Shown here piece by piece: positions 1 through 4,877 of a stretch of DNA of 6,075 nucleotides. A model generated the notes under the pieces. The model searched no databases and was not told the origin of the DNA. It saw only the letters and a list, made by a program, of their open reading frames with translations. The DNA lies in NCBI GenBank assembly GCA_002254825.2, contig NJEL02000072.1, positions 1 through 6,075 of the forward strand. Reading direction: 5' to 3'. Within the stretch, counting starts at the first letter, position 1; every line of letters starts with the position of its first letter. The DNA is from Methanosarcinales archaeon ex4572_44 (lineage in GTDB: Archaea > Halobacteriota > Methanosarcinia > Methanosarcinales > EX4572-44). The position numbers were made by a program, and so were the translations under genes.

Positions 1-370
1 CGGTTAGGGTTGTTAAAATCAGACCTTAGAGGGATTGAAACTCACATGAAGGCTCTATCCTTGTGACTCATAGATTTGTTAAAATCAGACCTTAGAGGGA
101 TTGAAACGGAATCGGGCTCGTACCCCGATTATAAGACAATATCGTTAAAATCAGACCTTAGAGGGATTGAAACTTTGTTGTTATCACCCTAAAGTCATCG
201 GTTAGGGTTGTTAAAATCAGACCTTAGAGGGATTGAAATCTGATTCATAAACAAGGTCTTCAGAGAGGCAATTTGGTTAAAATCAGACCTTAGAGGGATT
301 GAAATCTGATTCATAAACAAGGTCTTCAGAGAGGCAATTTGGTTAAAATCAGACCTTAGAGGGATTGAAA
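1..370 (+). CRISPR. CRISPR array, six 29-nt repeats, one end visible
   Basis: Six identical 29-nt repeats begin GTTAAAATCAGACC and end GGGATTGAAA. They lie at 12-40, 78-106, 144-172, 210-238, 276-304 and 342-370, an exact 66-nt period with five complete spacers of 37 nt each. Positions 1-11 are the end of a further spacer, so the array continues off the left edge. In the ATTGAAA-ending repeat family (common with type I-A/I-B and III systems) this end gives the crRNA 5' handle, so I infer plus-strand transcription, with the leader to the left and the old end at 370. Only 17 nt separate the last repeat from the next stop codon, which leaves no room for a leader on this side. All repeats are identical, including the terminal one, which is often degenerate. 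T-rich sequence around 386-407 could terminate the transcript. No cas gene lies in the window, so the type is not determined. Confidence 0.97.
239..341 (+). repeat. Duplicated CRISPR spacer with intervening repeat
   Basis: The spacer at 239-275 and the next one at 305-341 are identical over all 37 nt (both begin TCTGATTCATAAACAAGG), so a whole 66-bp spacer-repeat unit is duplicated. Likewise, the 11 nt of spacer visible at 1-11 match the last 11 nt of the spacer at 173-209. Two independent acquisitions of one protospacer with identical ends are less likely than recombination between repeats. Confidence 0.95.
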
Positions 371-387
371 TTTAAAGATTCATACTT

Positions 388-1404
388 TTATTTTATCTGT
401 TTTATGATTTCTTCTGTCATTTGGCTGGTTTTTGCGTTTCCGCCGAGGTCGTAGGTGAGGGTTTTGCCTTCTCTGATGACGTGGTTCACGGCTTTGAAGA
501 TCTTTTCTGAGGCTTCTTTTTCGTTTAGGTGGTTGAGCATCCATGCGCCTGCGAGGATGGTTGCGACTGGGTCTACTTTGTCCATGCCTGTGTATTTTGG
601 TGCTGAGCCGTGTGCTGGTTCGAACATTGCGTAGGTGTCTCCGATGTTGGCTGAGTAGATGAGGCCGATGCTGCCGATGAGTGCTGAGCATTCTTCGCTG
701 ATCACGTCCATGAATAGGTTGGTTGAGAGTAGGATTGAGTGGTTGAATATCTGTGGGTTTTTTATTAGTTGTTGGGCGATGTTGTCAATGTGGTATTCCC
801 AGACCTCGATTGTGGGGTGTTCTTTTTTTTGCTTGTCTATTTCTTCGAGGAAGGTGCCGCAGGTCTGTTTCAGAATGTTGCTTTTGTGGATTGCGACGAG
901 CCGTTTCCAGTTGCGGCGTTCTGCTTCTTCGAAGGCGTGGCGTGCCACGAGTCTTGATGCTTTGCGTGTGATTATGCGCAGTGCGATGTAGAGGTCATCG
1001 TTGATTTCAAGTTCTTTTCCTGCGTAGAGCCCTTCGGTTCCTTCTCGCACGCATACGAAGTCCACGTCTCCGAGTGGTGGATTGGTGTTGGGGAATGTTT
1101 TTATGGGGCGGATGTTGGCGTAGAGGTTGAAGTGCTGGCGGATGGAGACGGCTACGCTCTTTGGTGAGCCTGTGCCACCTGGTGTTGTGGTGGGTCCTTT
1201 GAAGCACGCGTCTGCTTCTTCCAGAATGTCCCATGTCTCTCTGGGGATGAGGCTTGTTCCGCCGTGTTTTTTCCACCATGTCGCGCCGGCGTCAACTGGT
1301 ATGAATTCGACTTTCGCGTCGGTGGCGTCAACTACTTTTAGCATGACTTCTACGAGTTCTGGTCCGACGCCGTCACCTTTGATCACTGCTGCTTTTTTGC
1401 TCAT
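388..1404 (-). CDS. icd: Isocitrate dehydrogenase-like protein with NADP-type residues
   Basis: A 338-residue member of the isocitrate/isopropylmalate dehydrogenase family, which oxidises a 2-hydroxyacid and removes the beta-carboxylate. The first strand and loop read AAVIKGDGVGPE (5-16). S83 in SVAVSIRQ aligns with E. coli Icd S113 in SLNVALRQ, and R89, R99, R120, Y127, K174 and D207 match the substrate and catalytic positions. HGSAPKYTGMDKVDP (265-279) matches E. coli HGTAPKYAGQDKVNP, including the Lys-Tyr pair (270-271) that favours NADP. The length is that of the short class (about 330-350) rather than E. coli Icd (416). Several signature residues are altered: REGTEG instead of RENTEG, NLFMD instead of NLFGD, ISE instead of ISD (E237), and GSIG instead of GGLG. 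The ATG at 1404 gives the family's usual N-terminus; a TTG at 1434 would add ten residues. No clear ribosome binding site or TATA box is visible. The family is certain, isocitrate as substrate is likely, and homoisocitrate or another analogue remains possible. Confidence 0.8.
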   Translation of the reverse strand: MSKKAAVIKGDGVGPELVEVMLKVVDATDAKVEFIPVDAGATWWKKHGGTSLIPRETWDILEEADACFKGPTTTPGGTGSPKSVAVSIRQHFNLYANIRPIKTFPNTNPPLGDVDFVCVREGTEGLYAGKELEINDDLYIALRIITRKASRLVARHAFEEAERRNWKRLVAIHKSNILKQTCGTFLEEIDKQKKEHPTIEVWEYHIDNIAQQLIKNPQIFNHSILLSTNLFMDVISEECSALIGSIGLIYSANIGDTYAMFEPAHGSAPKYTGMDKVDPVATILAGAWMLNHLNEKEASEKIFKAVNHVIREGKTLTYDLGGNAKTSQMTEEIIKQIK

Positions 1405-1786
1405 AGTTTTAATCAGGATAACAGAGGTCTGCAATAAGCTTATCGAAGCCTTGATCTGTCAATTATGTGGTCTTGAGATCTCTTGGGACTGGGACGTCCA
1501 TTTGGCTGATTCGCTGAATGTTGCAAGGTATGTGTTTATGTGTGTTTATGTGTGTTTGTCTGCTCTCAAACGATCTCTGCATCGAGAGCGCTGTCTTGGC
1601 AGTGCCTGTGCCACATGCAACAAGTATGGTTTAGGGAAACAGGAAGCTATCTCAATCATCTGATCCAACCCAAAAATACCAAGTGTTACCCAAATGTTAC
1701 TCTCTAAATTTTTTACTAATAATACTACCCTATTAGATATAAAAAGTCGGTAGAGCTAACACGTCTCATAGACTTGGCATAATTGC
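1405..1786. other. Intergenic region between the two dehydrogenase genes
   Basis: This 382-bp gap has no convincing gene on either strand and no tRNA-like T-arm. It holds a short 10-bp tandem repeat (1531-1558). A T5 run on the minus strand at 1741-1745, about 42 nt past the stop of the right-hand gene, may end its transcript. The same stretch reads TTTTTATATC on the minus strand (1736-1745), which resembles a TATA box for the left-hand gene, but that would imply a leader of about 300 nt. I see no strong promoter closer to 1404. The gap argues against tight translational coupling of the two genes. Confidence 0.5.
1531..1558. repeat. 10-bp tandem repeat, about 2.8 copies
   Basis: TGTGTTTATG occurs at 1531-1540 and 1541-1550, followed by a partial third copy, TGTGTTTG, at 1551-1558. 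It lies in non-coding DNA upstream of the left-hand dehydrogenase gene. No function is evident. Confidence 0.85.
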
Positions 1787-1800
1787 TTAGCATAATTGCT
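1777..1800. repeat. 11-bp direct repeat over a stop codon
   Basis: GCATAATTGCT occurs at 1777-1787 and 1790-1800, a 13-bp period. The second copy encodes the last residues of the minus-strand dehydrogenase (QLC) and the first copy overlaps the TAA at 1787-1789. It may be a small duplication that reshaped the C-terminus. Confidence 0.8.
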
Positions 1801-2758
1801 CCTCAATGTACTTCAGCATTGCCGACGCCACAGCTGTCGTGCTCATCTTGCCGCCGATGTCTGGTGTCAGAACTCTCTTTTGTATCACATGCCCAACCGC
1901 TCTCCTGAGCAGGGCTGCGCTCTTGTATCTGCCGAGCCATTCAAGCATCATCTTCGCACTGAGCACTGCACCGATTGGGTTTGCAATGCCCCTCCCTGCA
2001 ATATCAGGAGCGCTCCCGTGCACAGGCTCAAAGAGTCCGTATTCATCGCCAAGATTGGCACTCGGACACATCCCAAGCCCGCCGATAAGCGATGCTGCAA
2101 GATCGCTCAAAATGTCTCCGAATAGGTTTGTAGTCACGATCACACGATATCTCTCTGGATGGAGAATGAGGTGGTATGCCATAGCATCGACATAAGCTTC
2201 ACTGCAAGGTATGTTATGCTGTGCTGCTGTTTGAGCTGCGATGTTTTTGAAGAAAATATCAGATTTCAGCACATTTGCCTTGTGCACAACCGTTATCTCA
2301 GCCTTTTCTTGCTTTGCAATCTTACACGCAACTCTTGCTATTCTCTCACAGCCCTTTCGTGTGAGCACTCGCATCGTTGTTGCTCTCTCTCCTGTTATCT
2401 CTTCAATACCACTGTAGAGCCCCTCTGTATTCTCCCGTACTATGGTGAAACTGAAAGGCCTAACTGGCCGATACTGTGAAATGTGCACCCCACTATATTG
2501 GTATGGTCTAATATTTGCATAGAGATCAAACTCTTTCCGCAATCGGAGCAACACACTCTTGTATTCAGGGTCGGGCGGAGTGGTGATGGCACCGAAAAAT
2601 ACACAGTCACACCCTCCTATCAACTCAAGATCATCGTCATCCATCGCTGTACCCACGCGTTTCCATTTCCCATACCCTATTTCGACTGGCACAAGCTCGA
2701 ATTCAGGTTCCAGAAACCTGAGAAGATCCACCGCCGCCGGGACGACCTCATGCCCCAC
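1787..2758 (-). CDS. NAD-dependent isopropylmalate/homoisocitrate dehydrogenase-like protein, 5' end doubtful
   Basis: This family member, 323 residues from a GTG at 2758, oxidatively decarboxylates a 3-alkylmalate-type substrate. Active-site motifs are canonical: LLRLRKEFDLYANIRP (70-85), RENTEGLYSG (108-117), K160 in HKANVLK, D191, NLFGDILSD (211-219) and HGSAPDIAG (247-255). The Asp-Ile pair at 252-253 marks NAD preference. The substrate loop KSVLLRLR combines Leu-Leu as in LeuB with a Ser six residues before the Arg as in AksF/Icd, so isopropylmalate (leucine), homoisocitrate (2-oxosuberate, coenzyme B) and isocitrate all remain possible. The start is odd. In-frame codons just upstream encode VEGDG, the conserved first loop, but TGA and TAA precede them. 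A GTG at 2780 with AGAGGGT (2787-2793) six nt upstream would read M-I and join V-E-G-D-G if one A of the pair at 2774-2775 were absent. This suggests a one-base frameshift, a sequencing error, or a truncated start at 2758. Confidence 0.85.
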   Translation of the reverse strand: MGHEVVPAAVDLLRFLEPEFELVPVEIGYGKWKRVGTAMDDDDLELIGGCDCVFFGAITTPPDPEYKSVLLRLRKEFDLYANIRPYQYSGVHISQYRPVRPFSFTIVRENTEGLYSGIEEITGERATTMRVLTRKGCERIARVACKIAKQEKAEITVVHKANVLKSDIFFKNIAAQTAAQHNIPCSEAYVDAMAYHLILHPERYRVIVTTNLFGDILSDLAASLIGGLGMCPSANLGDEYGLFEPVHGSAPDIAGRGIANPIGAVLSAKMMLEWLGRYKSAALLRRAVGHVIQKRVLTPDIGGKMSTTAVASAMLKYIEEQLC

Positions 2759-2850
2759 GCCATCACCCTCTACTTATCACTTACCAACCCTCTTGAACGA
2801 AAGCTGAGGAAATCAACTTTCCCATTTCAGTTGCTAGACAGGACATGCGT

Positions 2851-2870
2851 TATACTTTCCTATACTTTCC
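2851..2870 (-). promoter_or_regulatory. Candidate promoter made of a 10-bp tandem duplication
   Basis: On the minus strand GGAAAGTATA occurs twice in a row, giving a purine-rich BRE-like GGAAAG followed by a TATA-like element, twice. It lies about 70 nt upstream of the GTG at 2780, a plausible distance for an archaeal promoter with a short leader. The duplication is certain; the promoter role is inferred. Confidence 0.4.
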
Positions 2871-2986
2871 AGAAAACACCAGCAAAAACGTCAGGCGTCT
2901 TAATGCTCTAAGACCAACCAACACCAACAGACCAGTAGTCAAATCTGCAGCGGCACACTCACTCTGCATAACAGCGGGATATAATG

Positions 2987-3019
2987 ATTAAAACAACAAA
3001 AAACAAATCAACAAAAAAA
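2987..3019 (-). terminator. T-rich tract, possible archaeal terminator of queE
   Basis: Read on the minus strand this stretch is a series of T runs, including T7 (3013-3019) and T6 (2998-3003), downstream of queE. Archaeal RNA polymerase terminates at oligo-T tracts without needing a hairpin. It sits about 170 nt past the queE stop, so it could be the end of the queE transcript, but this is inferred from composition only. Confidence 0.35.
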
Positions 3020-3115
3020 CTTGAATATTGCCAATACGCTGCGCCACTCTTCACTACCTGTCGGCTACAAAGAAAGAACGCATTTAAAGAATTTACTGAA
3101 CTTTTAAGCGGGGGA

Positions 3116-3148
3116 TTTGCATACTAAAAGAGTGTTTTACTATGCAAA
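3116..3148. repeat. 14-bp inverted repeat (hairpin) downstream of queE
   Basis: TTTGCATACTAAAA (3116-3129) and TTTTACTATGCAAA (3135-3148) are inverted copies with one C-C mismatch (3124 with 3140) and a 5-nt centre. It lies 38 nt past the queE stop codon. It could stabilise the queE 3' end, act as part of a terminator, or bind a regulator; nothing further shows which. Confidence 0.75.
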
Positions 3149-3150
3149 AT

Positions 3151-3184
3151 ATAAACTAATACAATCTATAAATTAGTACAATCT
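3151..3184. repeat. 17-bp tandem repeat next to the queE stop codon
   Basis: ATAAACTAATACAATCT (3151-3167) is followed directly by ATAAATTAGTACAATCT (3168-3184), identical at 15 of 17 positions. It ends two bases before the TAA of queE (3187-3189). No role is evident beyond being one of many small tandem duplications here. Confidence 0.9.
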
Positions 3185-3186
3185 TT

Positions 3187-4041
3187 TTATAGCACTCCAA
3201 GCAGTCTGTGTGTTTGCGGGATGATTCGCACGTCTCTTAGATACCTGCTTGCTGCATCCATCATCTCGGTGATATTTTTTGGTGATGGTCTCTCTGACTG
3301 GTTTATGGGTGGTGTTATGGGCTGGAGTACCAGTGGGATCTCGGGGTTAATCTCAGCTATGGATTTTATGGCAGATATAAGGGTTGCTGATGTGGTTTGC
3401 GGGAGAATTATTATTTTGACAAAGACTGAACAGTTGTTATTATTGAAAATTTCTATTGTTCTGAGTGTCTTATCGCGCAAGAGGTCACAATCGTCCTCCA
3501 TACCGGACTCTTCGAGTTTGATATCACAGGCTGCAACATCTATTAATCCTGCAACGTCAGATGCTGCATCTGGTAGTGTGGAGTTTGTCTCAAGGTAGAG
3601 GGGCAGGTCAATAACTTCTGCAAGCCGTCGTATGAACCTGCTCTGCAGAAGTGGCTCGCCACCTGTCAACGAGACGTGTTTTGTTGCGGGTGACCAGAAC
3701 TCTTTGATCACATCTGCAACGATATCAACTCCAAGCGGGTTTTCAAGCGTTAAAAATCCCTTAGAGAATTTTAATCTATTTGTATTGTCGACAGTTTTTT
3801 TATATGTTTTGATGGTATTTTCTGACAGTTCAGTGGGTTTTTCAAAACCCTCTTCAGGTTCACATCCTTGCCAAACCCGGCATCTGCCTGAATCGGCGAT
3901 CTGCGTCTCTGGTGTATCACAGTAACTGCAGTTGAGGTTGCAACCGCAGAACCTCAGAAAAACTTGTCGTAGCCCTATAAAGATCCCCTCTCCTTGGATG
4001 GAATTGAAGATTTCCTGGATGTGTGCATGTCGGTCTGACAT
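3187..4041 (-). CDS. queE: 7-carboxy-7-deazaguanine synthase QueE
   Basis: A 284-residue radical SAM enzyme that ring-contracts 6-carboxy-tetrahydropterin to 7-carboxy-7-deazaguanine, the precursor of preQ0. In archaea this base leads to archaeosine at tRNA position 15. The N-terminal SIQGEG (14-19) and GLRQVFLRF precede the cluster motif C34-x3-C38-x2-C41 with Y40 and D42, which ligates the [4Fe-4S] cluster. GGEP (127-130) binds the SAM amino group, ETNST (151-155) and CDIK (172-175) follow, and the C-terminus PQTHRLLGVL is typical of QueE. About 85 residues separate the cluster motif from GGEP, including extra cysteines C54 and C60; longer linkers of this sort occur in archaeal homologues. 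The ATG at 4041 starts MSDRHAHIQEIF, the expected N-terminus. An in-frame ATG at 4170 would add 43 residues encoded by a DNA repeat and is rejected. A purine-rich GAGAGGG lies about 11 nt upstream, somewhat far. No other queuosine or archaeosine gene is in view. Confidence 0.95.
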   Translation of the reverse strand: MSDRHAHIQEIFNSIQGEGIFIGLRQVFLRFCGCNLNCSYCDTPETQIADSGRCRVWQGCEPEEGFEKPTELSENTIKTYKKTVDNTNRLKFSKGFLTLENPLGVDIVADVIKEFWSPATKHVSLTGGEPLLQSRFIRRLAEVIDLPLYLETNSTLPDAASDVAGLIDVAACDIKLEESGMEDDCDLLRDKTLRTIEIFNNNNCSVFVKIIILPQTTSATLISAIKSIAEINPEIPLVLQPITPPINQSERPSPKNITEMMDAASRYLRDVRIIPQTHRLLGVL

Positions 4042-4062
4042 CTCAGAACCAGCCCTCTCTTT

Positions 4063-4215
4063 TGTTTCGCTTGGAATTGAGAGGTTTGTCTGTGCATAAC
4101 TTATTGTGCAGAAAAACTCCACACCCCAAGCCCCCTGTTTCGCTTGGAATTGAGAGGTTTGTCTGTGCATAACTTATTGTGCAGAAAAACTCCACACCCC
4201 AAGCCCCCTGTTTCG
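4063..4215 (-). repeat. Perfect 73-bp tandem duplication in the queE leader
   Basis: Positions 4063-4135 and 4136-4208 are identical over 73 bp, and a third copy begins at 4209 (TGTTTCG, then diverging). The block ends 21 nt before the queE ATG and lies wholly between that ATG and the likely promoter at 4276-4289, so it should be transcribed as part of a leader of roughly 200 nt. On the minus strand each unit starts with GCTTGG and ends with CCAAGC (plus-strand arms 4126-4131 with 4069-4074, and 4199-4204 with 4142-4147), so each unit could close into its own stem, or pair across units. A 73-bp period is not a multiple of three, which argues against a coding role. Confidence 0.95.
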
Positions 4216-4254
4216 TCTGGAACAACCACACCAGTCTTTTAACAAAACTGACCA

Positions 4255-4284
4255 GCCAAGTACATGAATGCCAAGTATATAAAT
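4255..4284. repeat. 15-bp tandem repeat, 13 of 15 identical
   Basis: GCCAAGTACATGAAT (4255-4269) is followed by GCCAAGTATATAAAT (4270-4284). The second copy contributes the TATA element of the queE promoter, so the two differences may be what makes one copy a TATA box. Confidence 0.75.
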
Positions 4285-4289
4285 TTTCC
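4276..4289 (-). promoter_or_regulatory. BRE/TATA promoter of queE
   Basis: The minus strand reads GGAAAATTTATATA, a purine-rich BRE-like block (4284-4289) directly followed by TTTATATA (4276-4283), close to the archaeal consensus. Transcription would be expected to begin about 25 nt downstream, near 4250, giving a queE leader of about 210 nt that includes both 73-bp copies. The TATA element overlaps the second half of a degenerate 15-bp tandem repeat (4255-4284). Confidence 0.6.
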
Positions 4290-4474
4290 AACGATTGTTT
4301 ATCCATTAATAACCACATAAACATCTTACATTGTAACTTTATCAAATATAACTTATCCCTTTACTGTTTTAGAGAATTTTAAAAAGATTAAATACTCATC
4401 GATTACGTCCTTCATCGATATCTTTAAACGCCTCTGCTATCTCCAATTGCTCAGAGCCCTTCATTGACTGTGTC

Positions 4475-4526
4475 CTGTATGAGAAGTCTTAGATCAATCA
4501 CTGTATGAGAAATCACTGTATGAGAA
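4475..4526. repeat. CTGTATGAGAA repeat, three copies including a 15-bp tandem
   Basis: CTGTATGAGAA occurs at 4475-4485, 4501-4511 and 4516-4526. The last two lie within a perfect 15-bp tandem, ATCACTGTATGAGAA, at 4497-4511 and 4512-4526. It could be a set of protein-binding sites or simply slippage products. Confidence 0.9.
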
Positions 4527-4659
4527 GTTTCATCATGACCTTTGTTTCGTCATCTTAGAATCGCGGGCAATCTTTCTCCAACGCCTGAGAAGTTTAACCA
4601 CGTTTTTCCTTCATTCATCGACGGCCTTTTAGGTAATACGAGTCTCCCAAATCATTTAT

Positions 4660-4689
4660 ATTTTTCTTGTCTTCATTTTTCTTGTCTTC
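4660..4689. repeat. Perfect 15-bp tandem duplication
   Basis: ATTTTTCTTGTCTTC at 4660-4674 is repeated exactly at 4675-4689 in non-coding DNA upstream of nre. It is pyrimidine-rich on the plus strand. No function is evident. Confidence 0.95.
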
Positions 4690-4800
4690 CTTTGGTAGCT
4701 TCATCTGCGTTTGACTTATCAAAGCTGCATATAAACACAGCGCTAAAAGAAACACCCAGTAGGCTTTTATACTATACATCACTCCTTATCAAATCATGCT

Positions 4801-4862
4801 TATATTATGACAAAAAGAATAACAAAAAGAGGTATATTATAACAAATTATATTATAACAAAA
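4801..4862 (+). repeat. Repeated TATATTATAACAAA elements upstream of nre
   Basis: TATATTATAACAAA occurs at 4833-4846 and 4848-4861 (a 15-bp period, 14 of 15 identical) and with one mismatch at 4801-4814. ACAAAAAGA also recurs at 4810-4818, 4822-4830 and 4857-4865. These lie immediately before the nre ribosome binding site and create several overlapping TATA-like elements. Confidence 0.85.
4824..4842 (+). promoter_or_regulatory. Likely BRE/TATA promoter of nre
   Basis: A purine-rich AAAAAGAGG (4824-4832) is followed by TATATTATAA (4833-4842). A start site about 25-30 nt downstream, near 4862, would give a very short leader beginning just before GGGAGG. The second TATA-like copy at 4848 lies too close to the ribosome binding site to be the better choice. 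Confidence 0.45.
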
Positions 4863-4865
4863 AGA

Positions 4866-4871
4866 GGGAGG
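4866..4871 (+). promoter_or_regulatory. Ribosome binding site that points to a CTG start for nre
   Basis: GGGAGG is followed by six bases (ACTTCT) and then CTG at 4878-4880, the ideal spacing. No ATG, GTG or TTG lies at a suitable distance in the nre frame. The site therefore decides the start. Confidence 0.65.
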
Positions 4872-4877
4872 ACTTCT

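Larger units (their letters stand above)
2781..3186. other. Intergenic region between the dehydrogenase gene and queE
   Basis: About 400 bp without a convincing gene. It contains a candidate minus-strand promoter (2851-2870), a T-rich minus-strand tract (2987-3019), an inverted repeat (3116-3148) and a 17-bp tandem repeat touching the queE stop codon (3151-3184). The open frames crossing it are short and match no protein I recognise. Confidence 0.6.
4290..4800. other. AT-rich intergenic region between divergent queE and nre
   Basis: Between the queE promoter and the nre promoter there are about 500 bp with no gene I can support. The short open frames have no recognisable similarity or ribosome binding site. 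The region contains two perfect 15-bp tandem duplications (4497-4526 and 4660-4689), and TCATCGAT occurs twice (4396-4403, 4412-4419). No tRNA or other structured RNA was recognised. Confidence 0.6.

Noticed and set aside
388..691. Arginine-rich 103-codon minus-strand frame beside the CRISPR array, considered as a small Cas or anti-CRISPR-like gene
   Set aside because: It is an out-of-frame shadow of the left-hand dehydrogenase gene.
1127..1663. Plus-strand open frame of 178 codons across the start of the left-hand dehydrogenase gene
   Set aside because: It is antisense to a clear conserved gene, has no recognisable motif and runs on through non-coding repeats.
1796..2911. Several plus-strand open frames opposite the right-hand dehydrogenase gene
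   Set aside because: All lie antisense to a gene with canonical active-site motifs; none has a ribosome binding site or familiar domain.
4063..4208. Known preQ1 riboswitch in the queE leader
   Set aside because: The sequence does not show the known preQ1 aptamer features and those classes are known from bacteria; only a novel element could be argued.
4042..4345. Minus-strand open frames through the 73-bp repeats, including an extended queE start at 4170
   Set aside because: The translated segments are only the repeat read in different frames; QueE homologues begin at the residues encoded from 4041.
4460..4540. Possible C/D box guide RNA on the minus strand (ATGATGA present)
   Set aside because: No CUGA D box at a proper distance and no closing stem was found.
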